DNA of 5,163 bases from Erysipelotrichaceae bacterium (lineage in GTDB: Bacteria > Bacillota_I > Bacilli_A > Erysipelotrichales > Erysipelotrichaceae), in contig JAUNJW010000160.1 in assembly GCA_030533035.1 (NCBI GenBank), positions 1 to 5,163 of the forward strand, in the 5' to 3' direction. This document shows positions 1-4,796 of the stretch, piece after piece. The notes under the pieces were generated by a model. The model was not told where the DNA came from. It worked only from the letters and a program-made list of their open reading frames with translations, and did no database searches. Made by a program: the position numbers and the translations under genes. Within the stretch, counting starts at the first letter, position 1. Each line of letters starts with the position of its first letter.

Positions 1-57
1 CAGGTATTTCCGCCGTCTTTCTGACATGGGGTCCAATCCCTGCAAATTAAGATTTCT

Positions 58-900
58 TTAACGGCCAAGCTTTACGCTGCCGTCAAGCACATAAGTCTCA
101 AGCCAGCGGCCCATGCCGTCTTCCGTGCACGGGTATTCGGTAATGCAGTCAGCCATTGCCTTGGATGCGTCTGAACCGTTGACCAGGCAGACGCCCCAGC
201 CGGCTTCCTTCAGCATTTCCTTGTCATTGTCCATGTCGCCGAATGCCATGATCTCGTTGATCGGGATATTGTTGCGTTCGCTGTATTTGTGCAGCGCCAT
301 GCCTTTGTTGACGCGGGGATCCATGAATTCGATGATACCCGGACTGGTCATGATCGCGTTGTATTTTTCACATGTCAGCGATTCCGCGAACTTCTGCACT
401 TCCTCACTTCTCTCAGGATCAAAGCGGAAGAGAACGTTGTAATTCGGCCTGACACAGAGGCGGTCCTTATCGCCTTCCGTGACAATGACATCCATGTGGT
501 TTCTGCGCATGGAGGCGTTGATCAGCTCATCAAAATACAGGGCGACCATGTGATCTTCTTCATAGATCATGGAATTCAGTTTCAGCGGCGCCATTCTGTC
601 GAGGATCTCTTTCATGGTGTCTTTCTCAAGCAGATAATAGCTTTCAATTTCAGCGTGGTCCTTATCCCACAGCTGGCCGCCGTTCATGCCGATGATCAGG
701 TCAAAATTAAAGGACAGATGCCAGTCCCTGGCTCTTTCCATCATGAACTTGTTGATCTTGCGGCCGGTGGAAAGGCCGATCAGGACACCTTTCTTATGGA
801 GCTTTTCAAGCGCCTGCATGGTGACAGGCATGATCATTTCACCCTTGTTGACAAGTGTTCCGTCTATATCGGCGACAATCGCAGTAACCTTTTCTATCAT
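58..900 (-). CDS. Cof-type HAD-superfamily phosphatase
   Basis: A cytosolic Mg-dependent hydrolase of the Cof/HAD-IIB group, whose known members dephosphorylate sugar phosphates, flavin or pyridoxal phosphates. The substrate cannot be read from the sequence. All four HAD motifs are visible in the 280-residue protein: motif I DIDGTLV near residues 11-17 (nucleophile D11, acid/base D13), motif II LSTGR with S44, a motif III lysine in VNKG near residue 199, and motif IV GDMDND near 221-226. The long insert between motifs II and III fits a type IIB cap, and the length is normal for the group. The start at 900 is chosen over an ATG at 936 because AGGGAGG lies about 7 nt upstream of it and DIDGT then falls at the usual distance from the N-terminus. 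A probable promoter lies at 927-955. No U-tract terminator is visible in the 57 nt between the stop and the window edge. Confidence 0.93.
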   Translation of the reverse strand: MIEKVTAIVADIDGTLVNKGEMIMPVTMQALEKLHKKGVLIGLSTGRKINKFMMERARDWHLSFNFDLIIGMNGGQLWDKDHAEIESYYLLEKDTMKEILDRMAPLKLNSMIYEEDHMVALYFDELINASMRRNHMDVIVTEGDKDRLCVRPNYNVLFRFDPERSEEVQKFAESLTCEKYNAIMTSPGIIEFMDPRVNKGMALHKYSERNNIPINEIMAFGDMDNDKEMLKEAGWGVCLVNGSDASKAMADCITEYPCTEDGMGRWLETYVLDGSVKLGR

Positions 901-926
901 CGCAGCACCTCCCTGTAATCCGGCAA

Positions 927-955
927 ATCTTAGCACGTTTCCCTCTATGTCACAA
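927..955 (-). promoter_or_regulatory. Probable promoter of the HAD phosphatase gene
   Basis: On the minus strand, TTGTGA (950-955) and TAAGAT (927-932) are separated by exactly 17 nt, each matching the sigma-A consensus at 4 of 6 positions. Transcription would start near 920, leaving a leader of about 20 nt that carries the AGGGAGG ribosome binding site. The position between two same-strand genes, with no terminator after the upstream one, suggests the HAD gene can be read both by read-through and from here. The match is moderate. Confidence 0.4.
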
Positions 956-970
956 CAGTTTTACAGTGTT

Positions 971-1381
971 TCAGAAATACAGTGCACGCGTACTGCCAAG
1001 CACCAGAACAATAAAGATAATTGTATAGAATACAAGCTTCATCAGCGGGAACGCGCTGATCTTTCCTTTCAGCTTGAAAAGCACGGAAAAGATGGAAAAA
1101 AGATTGAATCCGAAAGCAATCAGCCAGAACACCGGCGAACGGCCGATGAGAATGGAATACGAGGTCAGCCCCTGCACAAGCCCGACAAAGAATGTCACCC
1201 AGCCCATTTTTTTCGCAAAGGCACTTAGCTTTTCCGGCGTATCCAGTTTTTTCATGAAATTATCCGAAAGCTCAAGCGGGTTCAGTTCCCTTCTGCCGGA
1301 CACATAGATCAGTCCGGTCACAATGGAGAAGATGCAGAGCACGCCATAGAATATGCCGCTTCCGATTACAAAAAGACTCAT
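971..1381 (-). CDS. Four-helix integral membrane protein, unknown function
   Basis: I do not recognise the family. The 136-residue protein has four hydrophobic segments, at about residues 2-28, 60-80, 83-103 and 112-132. A charged stretch at about 29-59 (containing SGRRELNP and KLDTPEKL) separates the first two, and a short Lys-rich turn precedes the last helix. The basic residues after TM1 and before TM4 are consistent with a small polytopic inner-membrane protein. The start at 1381 is preferred to an upstream ATG at 1438 because AGGAGG lies 7 nt upstream; the longer version would add a polar N-terminus running into the preceding terminator. The gene follows that terminator (1437-1464), so it should have its own promoter. 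The 55 nt upstream are AT-rich (TAGAATATAT on the minus strand), but no clean -35/-10 pair stands out. The gap to the downstream HAD gene is 70 nt. Confidence 0.75.
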   Translation of the reverse strand: MSLFVIGSGIFYGVLCIFSIVTGLIYVSGRRELNPLELSDNFMKKLDTPEKLSAFAKKMGWVTFFVGLVQGLTSYSILIGRSPVFWLIAFGFNLFSIFSVLFKLKGKISAFPLMKLVFYTIIFIVLVLGSTRALYF

Positions 1382-1436
1382 ACGGGATCCTCCTGTCCTG
1401 TCAGATACAGGATATATTCTACCATTTGATCTCAAC

Positions 1437-1464
1437 AAAAAGAATCCGCCGCCCTGACGGATTC
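1437..1464 (-). terminator. Intrinsic terminator after the flavodoxin-phosphatase operon
   Basis: On the minus strand, GAATCCGTC and GGCGGATTC form a 9-bp stem with one T-G wobble around a 5-nt loop (AGGGC), followed directly by five T residues (1437-1441). The stem begins 3 nt after the histidine phosphatase stop codon. This is a textbook factor-independent terminator. Confidence 0.9.
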
Positions 1465-1467
1465 CGG

Positions 1468-2037
1468 TTATCTGATTTCCTGCGGAACGGTATAGCCGTC
1501 TGCACTGTTTTCAGCGCAGTAGACGGAACAGTTGCCGATGTATTTTGACCAGTAGAACCCCTTCGCCAGAGGGGTCAGATATTCCAGGATGCCCTTCATG
1601 GCGATCGCGTGGGTGGAAATCAGGATGTTTCCTTCTAGATTTTTGATTTCTTCCAGAAACTCCCCGGTTCTTCCGACAACGTCCGCGAGCTGTTCCATGC
1701 CGGCCGGAGCCGGATTATTTACAAAATCAGAAAAGAATTCAGTGATTTCAGGCGCCGGGTTTCTCAGATCAGCCCCTTCATAAGGACCATAGTCCATCTC
1801 AATCAGTCTTTCGTCCTGCACCGGCTCAATATAATCACAGCATATTTTTGCGGTATCCATGGCCCGCTCAAGCGGACTGGAAAAGACATAGTCAAAATGG
1901 ATGCCTCTGCTGCGGAACCATTCAGCCGCTTGAGAAGCCTGCTGTCTGCCCGTTTCATTCAGCGGCGTATCCCTGCGGCCCTGAAGGACATTGGCTTTGT
2001 TCAGCTGTGTCTGGCCATGGCGGATGATATAGATCAT
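1468..2037 (-). CDS. Histidine phosphatase family protein (phosphoglycerate-mutase-like)
   Basis: A cytosolic phosphohydrolase of the histidine phosphatase superfamily, branch 1 (PhoE/GpmB/CobC-like), working through a phosphohistidine intermediate. In 189 residues the catalytic set is complete: RHG at 6-8 (phosphorylated H7), R58 in SSPLERA, the acid E80 in LIEMDYGPYEG, and H143 in ISTHAIAM. The length fits a phosphatase rather than the longer, roughly 230-250 residue 2,3-BPG-dependent glycolytic mutase. Substrates of this branch vary widely and are not predictable here. The ATG follows the flavodoxin stop with no gap (TAA-ATG at 2040-2035). An AAAGGAG sequence lies inside the end of the flavodoxin gene, about 12 nt upstream, so the gene is probably translationally coupled and co-transcribed. 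The operon terminator follows 3 nt after the stop. Confidence 0.93.
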   Translation of the reverse strand: MIYIIRHGQTQLNKANVLQGRRDTPLNETGRQQASQAAEWFRSRGIHFDYVFSSPLERAMDTAKICCDYIEPVQDERLIEMDYGPYEGADLRNPAPEITEFFSDFVNNPAPAGMEQLADVVGRTGEFLEEIKNLEGNILISTHAIAMKGILEYLTPLAKGFYWSKYIGNCSVYCAENSADGYTVPQEIR

Positions 2038-2493
2038 TTACGCAATCCACTCCTTTACATCGAAGGCGCTGTGCACCAGCCTGGCGTCCAGGAAGGAAGC
2101 GCCGCTCACATACGGTCTGAGCTTTTCCGCTGTTCTGCCGATGGGACTGCCGCCGCTGGTCGCAAAGGCATAAACCTTTTTGCCGCTGAAGTCATGGGCA
2201 CTGCAGAAGGTATTGACCACATTCGGGGCGCCGCCGTACCAGATGGGAAAACCGAGAAGTATAGTGTCATAGGTTTCAAATCCGCTGACGTCACCCTGAT
2301 AAGGCACGTCTTTGTTTGCGATTTTCTCACGGTTGCAGCGGGCAAGAGGATTCATATAGTTCAGGTCAGCCCGTGTATATGGTTTTTCAGGAATGATTTC
2401 AAACAGATCCGCCCGGATTTCAGCTGCTAGCTGTTTTGCGACAGCAGCGGTTGTGCCGGCTTCGGCACTGAAATATACAATAAGTGTTTTCAT
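2038..2493 (-). CDS. Short flavodoxin-family protein
   Basis: A flavodoxin-fold protein of 151 residues, resembling the stand-alone flavodoxins (Flavodoxin_4 type) common in anaerobic Bacillota. Such proteins bind FMN and carry electrons or serve as NAD(P)H-dependent reductases. Visible elements are the first beta strand and phosphate loop (KTLIVYFSAEAGTTAAVA, residues 2-19), the GFPIWYGGAP loop (81-90) that places aromatic W85 and Y86 by the isoalloxazine ring, and the ATSGGSPIGRT loop (111-121). The phosphate loop reads SAEAGTT in place of the common S/T-x-T-G-x-T, one residue longer, so FMN contacts may differ slightly. The start at 2493 is preferred to the ATG at 2514 because GAGG lies 6 nt upstream and KTLIVYFS then sits at the N-terminus as in the family. 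It is the first gene of an operon with the downstream histidine phosphatase. Confidence 0.9.
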   Translation of the reverse strand: MKTLIVYFSAEAGTTAAVAKQLAAEIRADLFEIIPEKPYTRADLNYMNPLARCNREKIANKDVPYQGDVSGFETYDTILLGFPIWYGGAPNVVNTFCSAHDFSGKKVYAFATSGGSPIGRTAEKLRPYVSGASFLDARLVHSAFDVKEWIA

Positions 2494-2527
2494 GATCAGC
2501 CTCTTCAACAGCATTATCGTAACAGGT

Positions 2528-2545
2528 TTCCCGGATCCTGGGGAA
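2528..2545 (-). promoter_or_regulatory. Inverted repeat upstream of the flavodoxin gene, possible operator
   Basis: TTCCC and GGGAA are arranged as inverted arms around 8 nt that contain a GGATCC palindrome, 35 nt upstream of the flavodoxin ATG. A GATAAT sequence on the minus strand lies between this dyad and the start and could be a -10 element, but no convincing -35 accompanies it. The arms are only 5 bp, so chance is a real possibility. No T run follows on either strand, so it is not a terminator. Confidence 0.2.
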
Positions 2546-2580
2546 TGTTATGACTCATTTCCCGATTCACCGCTCAGACA

Positions 2581-2607
2581 TTAAAAAACGACGGATGAAT
2601 CCGCCGT
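2581..2607 (-). terminator. Intrinsic terminator after the YccF gene
   Basis: On the minus strand, ACGGCGGAT and ATCCGTCGT pair as an 8-bp stem with one G-T wobble around a 4-nt loop (TTCA), followed by a run of T residues (2583-2588). The stem begins within 2 nt of the YccF stop codon. It shares the 10-mer CGGCGGATTC with the terminator at 1437-1464. Confidence 0.9.
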
Positions 2608-2608
2608 T

Positions 2609-2983
2609 TCAGAGATATCTTACCCTGTAGATATTGGCGCCGAACGGTGCCAGGGCCAGTTTTGCGATTTTGAAAAACTGTACGCCGAAGGGAATGCCGA
2701 CGATTGTCAGGCACAAGAGGCAGCCGATGCCGAAATTCAGCATGGCCAGTTCAATGCCTGAAACCAGGAACCAGAGAACATTGACAAGAAACGAAACCGC
2801 GCCGCCTTCATAAGCCACTTCCTTGCCGAAGGGATCGAAGGAAATGGAAGAGAATTTGAAACATTGGAGACCGATGGGAATTCCGATGATGGTCACACAC
2901 CAGATCATCCCCGCCAGACACCAGCCAAGGCCGCTGAGAAAGCCGCCGCATATAATCCAGATCAGATTGCCGATCAGACGCAT
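2609..2983 (-). CDS. yccF: YccF-domain inner membrane protein
   Basis: A small polytopic membrane protein made of two YccF domains (Pfam YccF family); the biochemical role of the family is not established. Of 124 residues, the first copy spans about 5-53 and the second about 64-115. Each has a hydrophobic hairpin ending in the family signature: TIIGIPIGLQCFKFSSISFD then PFG in copy one, TIVGIPFGVQFFKIAKLALA then PFG in copy two. The GIP triplets lie at about 34-36 and 96-98. The length matches full-size family members. The ATG at 2983 has AGGAGG 8 nt upstream, which settles the start. The gene stands alone between the acetyltransferase-like gene's terminator (3052-3081) and its own (2581-2607), so it is probably monocistronic. 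A 12-bp perfect palindrome at 3034-3045 lies in its promoter region. Confidence 0.93.
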   Translation of the reverse strand: MRLIGNLIWIICGGFLSGLGWCLAGMIWCVTIIGIPIGLQCFKFSSISFDPFGKEVAYEGGAVSFLVNVLWFLVSGIELAMLNFGIGCLLCLTIVGIPFGVQFFKIAKLALAPFGANIYRVRYL

Positions 2984-3033
2984 ATCCTGTACCTCCTGCT
3001 TCGAAGATACATTACACCTTCCGGCTGAACAGA

Positions 3034-3045
3034 AATCTTAAGATT
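3034..3045. promoter_or_regulatory. 12-bp perfect palindrome upstream of the YccF gene
   Basis: AATCTTAAGATT is a perfect palindrome placed 51 nt upstream of the YccF start and 6 nt downstream of the preceding terminator's T tract. Its position in a 68-nt promoter gap suits an operator or a -35 region overlap. I could not place a convincing promoter, so a regulatory role is inference from position and symmetry only. Confidence 0.25.
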
Positions 3046-3051
3046 GCATTC

Positions 3052-3081
3052 AAAAACCCCGTTCTGTGTCAGATCACGGGG
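3052..3081 (-). terminator. Intrinsic terminator after the acetyltransferase-like gene
   Basis: On the minus strand, CCCCGT and ACGGGG form an outer stem. An inner TCTG/CAGA stem with a 3-nt loop is stacked on it, with a GA bulge between the two. Five T residues follow at 3052-3056. The hairpin begins 20 nt after the stop codon at 3102. No T run follows on the plus strand, so it acts in the minus direction. Confidence 0.88.
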
Positions 3082-3101
3082 CTGAATAACGTATATAAGT
3101 A

Positions 3102-3779
3102 CTACAGAACCTTTCTGTCATGCGCCGGAATGAATGCCTTCATCTCCTCTTCCAGAAGCCGGAACACATTGGCAACCAGGAAGCCGTCGGCGACAGCGTG
3201 GTTGAGCCTTACCGACACCGGCATGAGCAGCCTTCCGTTTTCTTTTCTGTATCTGCCCCAGTTGATGATCGGCAGGAAATACAGATAGCCGTCGGGAAGC
3301 TCAATATTCAGTGAATCATAGGAAAGCCAGGAGATATAAGAGGCGTCGAACCAGTTGGGATGATTCTTGGAATCCAGGCCGTACTCCCTTGTTTCTTTTG
3401 CCTTTTCCACATCCCTGAGCGCGCTGCGGTAAAAGATTTCATAGTCTTCCGTGTATTCTGTATAAACCGGTGTGCAAGTTTCCGTATCCTCATGGAAAAC
3501 ATACTGGGTGGGATGGATCACGTCATAGCAGATCAGTTCATCTGACTGGTACAGATATGCCATCCTGTAATCGTCTCTGGAATTGAGAACCATTGAGAGA
3601 ATATACAGAAAATCGATGTAGAATTTTGAGCCGTTTCTTTTTGAAAAATCGACAAGATCCGTCACGTCGATCCTCGCCGTCACGGAAGTGGAGCATCTGC
3701 AGTCTTCCGTGAAATGGCGGTACACACCCTTACGGTAATATTTATCTCTGTCAATAACCCTGTAATTCATATATATCAT
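3102..3779 (-). CDS. Chloramphenicol-acetyltransferase-like (CatA-fold) O-acetyltransferase
   Basis: A cytosolic acyl-CoA-dependent acyltransferase of the CAT (type A) family, active as a trimer in known members. Its 225 residues match the usual 210-225. The N-terminus MNYRVIDRDKYYRKGVY resembles the CAT opening. S153 in SWLSY aligns with the conserved active-site serine region, and H194 and D198 in NHAVADGF are the catalytic histidine and structural aspartate. The classical signature is HHAVCDGFH; here N193 replaces the first His, A197 the Cys and L201 the last His, so chloramphenicol itself may not be the substrate and resistance should not be assumed. Two starts are possible: ATG at 3779 (GAAGG only 3 nt away) and ATG at 3770 (spacing 12), the second matching the family N-terminus better. 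It lies 89 nt downstream of the CxCxxC gene with no strong terminator between, so co-transcription is possible. Confidence 0.87.
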   Translation of the reverse strand: MIYMNYRVIDRDKYYRKGVYRHFTEDCRCSTSVTARIDVTDLVDFSKRNGSKFYIDFLYILSMVLNSRDDYRMAYLYQSDELICYDVIHPTQYVFHEDTETCTPVYTEYTEDYEIFYRSALRDVEKAKETREYGLDSKNHPNWFDASYISWLSYDSLNIELPDGYLYFLPIINWGRYRKENGRLLMPVSVRLNHAVADGFLVANVFRLLEEEMKAFIPAHDRKVL

Positions 3780-3868
3780 TTACCTTCATTCACTTGTATT
3801 CTGTGAGGACATCCTGCCGGTGAAAGCAGATATTCCCTGTCCTTTTCCGCTTTTTGGATGCTGATCTG

Positions 3869-4258
3869 TCAGTGTTCCTGTTCATCCATACAATTCCACT
3901 TCAGCCTGATTTCTCCCGTTTCGATGACGAAATGATCTTCAGTGATCCCAGTGACAGGATGAGACTCAGCAATCTGCATGCATGCCGCACGAACAGCATC
4001 CAGGGCTTCCTGATCAGGTCTGCCGAAAACAACATACTGGGAGCCGATGAAATCGATGAATCCGTCATCCCCCGGTACCAGCGGCATTGTTTCAAACGGT
4101 TTTTCAATGTCAATTCCCAGGGTTTCCAGTTTTTCCGCGGTGTCCGGATACGCTGCCCTGATCTGCCGCATGTATGTCCGGCAGTACGCGCAGTCGCAAA
4201 GATCCTCGGGCGGCATGGATCTGTAATATTCTTTTGTTCTACCGATATCGATTGCCAT
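3869..4258 (-). CDS. Uncharacterised cytosolic protein with an N-terminal CxCxxC motif
   Basis: I do not recognise a named family, although the sequence resembles conserved hypothetical proteins of anaerobic Bacillota. The product is 129 residues, soluble and acidic. An N-terminal helix-like stretch (IDIGRTKEYYRSM) leads to DLCDCAYCRTY with C21, C23 and C26. This spacing could bind a metal or form a redox pair, but only one further Cys (near the C-terminus) is present. The middle (LGIDIEKPFETMPLVPGDDG) and the C-terminal half (HFVIETGEIRLKW) look like a compact alpha/beta fold. An ATG at 4285 in the same frame would add nine residues. The start at 4258 is preferred because the likely promoter at 4300-4328 would leave only about 8 nt before 4285 but about 35 nt before 4258, with GGGA 8 nt upstream. 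Neither site has a strong Shine-Dalgarno sequence. The acetyltransferase-like gene follows after 89 nt. Confidence 0.75.
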   Translation of the reverse strand: MAIDIGRTKEYYRSMPPEDLCDCAYCRTYMRQIRAAYPDTAEKLETLGIDIEKPFETMPLVPGDDGFIDFIGSQYVVFGRPDQEALDAVRAACMQIAESHPVTGITEDHFVIETGEIRLKWNCMDEQEH

Positions 4259-4294
4259 TTTATTTTCCCAGGGATAATCCGTCATCTGACTCTG

Positions 4295-4309
4295 TGTCCA
4301 TTTTGGACA
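4295..4309. promoter_or_regulatory. Operator-like dyad over the -10 region
   Basis: TGTCCA and TGGACA are perfect 6-bp inverted arms around 3 T residues. The dyad covers the proposed -10 element of the CxCxxC-protein promoter. It lies 10 nt upstream of the alternative ATG at 4285. Neither strand has a run long enough to make it a good terminator. Confidence 0.35.
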
Positions 4310-4328
4310 GTTTTGTCATTGAAGTCAA
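4300..4328 (-). promoter_or_regulatory. Probable promoter of the CxCxxC-protein gene
   Basis: On the minus strand, TTGACT (4323-4328; 5 of 6 to consensus) and CAAAAT (4300-4305; 4 of 6) are separated by exactly 17 nt. Both elements lie inside inverted repeats, ATTGA/TCAAT over the -35 and TGTCCA/TGGACA over the -10, so binding of a repressor could block the polymerase. The expected transcription start is near 4293. Confidence 0.5.
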
Positions 4329-4329
4329 T

Positions 4330-4350
4330 CCAGGTTCCTGCGGAAGCTGG
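4330..4350. repeat. Imperfect hairpin between the small membrane gene and the next promoter
   Basis: CCAGGTTCC and GGAAGCTGG form 9-nt inverted arms with a single mismatch around a 3-nt loop. The hairpin starts 5 nt after the stop of the small membrane protein and directly abuts the dyad over the -35 element. No T run follows on the minus strand, so it would be a weak terminator. It may be a regulatory site or an mRNA 3'-end stabiliser. Confidence 0.4.
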
Positions 4351-4354
4351 TGTA

Positions 4355-4528
4355 TTAAGACTGGTCTCTTCTGCTCAGGATCATTCCGTACAGCACCATA
4401 ATGACAGCGCCGGTATACATCGTGACTGCCAGCCACTGGGGCAGTGTGACGATGAAGCGGTCCGTCAGAATAATGACGGCGCAGAGCATTAATCCAAGGC
4501 TGATCAGCCGGTTCATTTTTTTAAGCAT
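4355..4528 (-). CDS. Small two-helix membrane protein, unknown function
   Basis: I do not recognise a family. The 57-residue product has a basic N-terminus (LKKMNR) and two hydrophobic segments, at about residues 7-22 and 30-50, joined by a short TDRFIVTLPQ turn. It ends in a charged LSRRDQS tail. The pattern predicts a hairpin with both ends in the cytoplasm. The start at 4528 is chosen over the longer frame from 4579 because the extra N-terminal residues (KSKRGERKRKH) are simply the translation of a purine-rich ribosome-binding region: AGAGGAG and AAAGGA lie 17 and 11 nt upstream of this ATG. The gene is preceded by the GNAT terminator at 4677-4697, so it needs its own promoter within about 150 nt, where I could not place a clear one. 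It is short and unrecognised, but start context and topology favour a real gene. Confidence 0.55.
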   Translation of the reverse strand: MLKKMNRLISLGLMLCAVIILTDRFIVTLPQWLAVTMYTGAVIMVLYGMILSRRDQS

Positions 4529-4676
4529 ATGTTTACGTTTCCTTTCTCCTCTTTTGGATTTCACGGAAATCAGAATCATTCAGATCCAGGAACCTGATCT
4601 CCTGTACGGTTTCAGAATACAGACACTTGTATACGGAAAACAGGTCACAAAATGAGCAAAAAGCCGTTATGAAAGA

Positions 4677-4697
4677 ATGGGACACGCCGTGTCCCAT
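4677..4697 (-). terminator. Intrinsic terminator downstream of the GNAT gene
   Basis: ATGGGACAC and GTGTCCCAT are perfect 9-bp inverted arms around a 3-nt loop. On the minus strand the second arm runs into TTCTTTC, a broken but T-rich tract. It lies 87 nt after the GNAT stop codon but only 10 nt after the stop of the -1 frame described at 4708-4796. On the plus strand the hairpin is followed by CCAAAATG and no T run. Confidence 0.75.
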
Positions 4698-4707
4698 CCA
4701 AAATGTG

Positions 4708-4796
4708 TTATTTTCCGTGAAAAACATTGTATCTTCGGGTAAAGCCGTATTCATTCGCAAAGATTTCTTCAGCTCTGAGACCATTTACTTTTTTTG
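4708..4796 (-). other. Slippery A-AAA-AAG heptamer and -1 frame extension of the GNAT gene
   Basis: The GNAT gene ends CAA AAA AAG TAA, so the heptamer A-AAA-AAG (4788-4794) sits in the correct phase for -1 slippage directly before the stop. In the -1 frame 26 codons follow, with pieces VNGLRAEEIFANEYG and FTRRYNVFHGK, ending at TAA (4708-4710). This frame has no ATG, GTG or TTG of its own between its upstream stop and the extension, so it could only be made by frameshifting, by transcriptional slippage on the seven A residues, or from an ancestral uninterrupted reading frame. The terminator lies 10 nt beyond this second stop. I see no upstream Shine-Dalgarno-like stimulator and no strong hairpin 5-9 nt downstream, and the GNAT domain is already complete. 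A decayed extension or a homopolymer sequencing error are equally possible. Confidence 0.4.

Noticed and set aside
28..40. GGGGTCCAATCCC, resembling a tRNA T-arm
   Set aside because: The loop is the wrong length and sequence for TTCRANY. The 27 nt visible upstream cannot hold the rest of a tRNA, and no acceptor stem partner is visible.
289..918. Long plus-strand reading frame (209 codons) antisense to the HAD phosphatase
   Set aside because: The minus strand carries all HAD motifs and a good ribosome binding site. The plus frame has no family resemblance and is a codon-bias shadow.
901..936. Upstream ATG at 936 as the HAD phosphatase start
   Set aside because: The extra 12 residues translate the ribosome-binding region itself (AGGGAGG), and the ATG at 900 has ideal spacing and family-typical placement of DIDGT.
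1397..1411. CCTGT/ACAGG inverted repeat in the leader of the four-helix membrane protein gene
   Set aside because: Five-bp arms beside a ribosome binding site are expected by chance, and nothing indicates a riboswitch or other structured leader.
1897..2430. 177-codon plus-strand reading frame over the phosphatase-flavodoxin junction
   Set aside because: Both minus-strand genes have complete catalytic or cofactor motifs, so this is a shadow.
3780..3868. Possible terminator AGCGGA/TCTGCT between the CxCxxC gene and the acetyltransferase-like gene
   Set aside because: The stem is only 6 bp with a wobble, the loop is about 15 nt, and only TTT follows, so termination would be weak at best. No convincing promoter was found in this gap either.
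3854..4492. 212-codon plus-strand reading frame across the CxCxxC gene and the small membrane gene
   Set aside because: It spans two minus-strand genes, a promoter and several dyads, lacks a ribosome binding site, and shows no recognisable domain.
4533..4784. 83-codon minus-strand reading frame starting directly after the GNAT stop (MVSELKKSLRMN...)
   Set aside because: It has no ribosome binding site apart from the A run, it runs straight through the strong terminator hairpin at 4677-4697 and the ribosome-binding region of the next gene, and its composition is not protein-like. The -1 frame over the same DNA looks more plausible.
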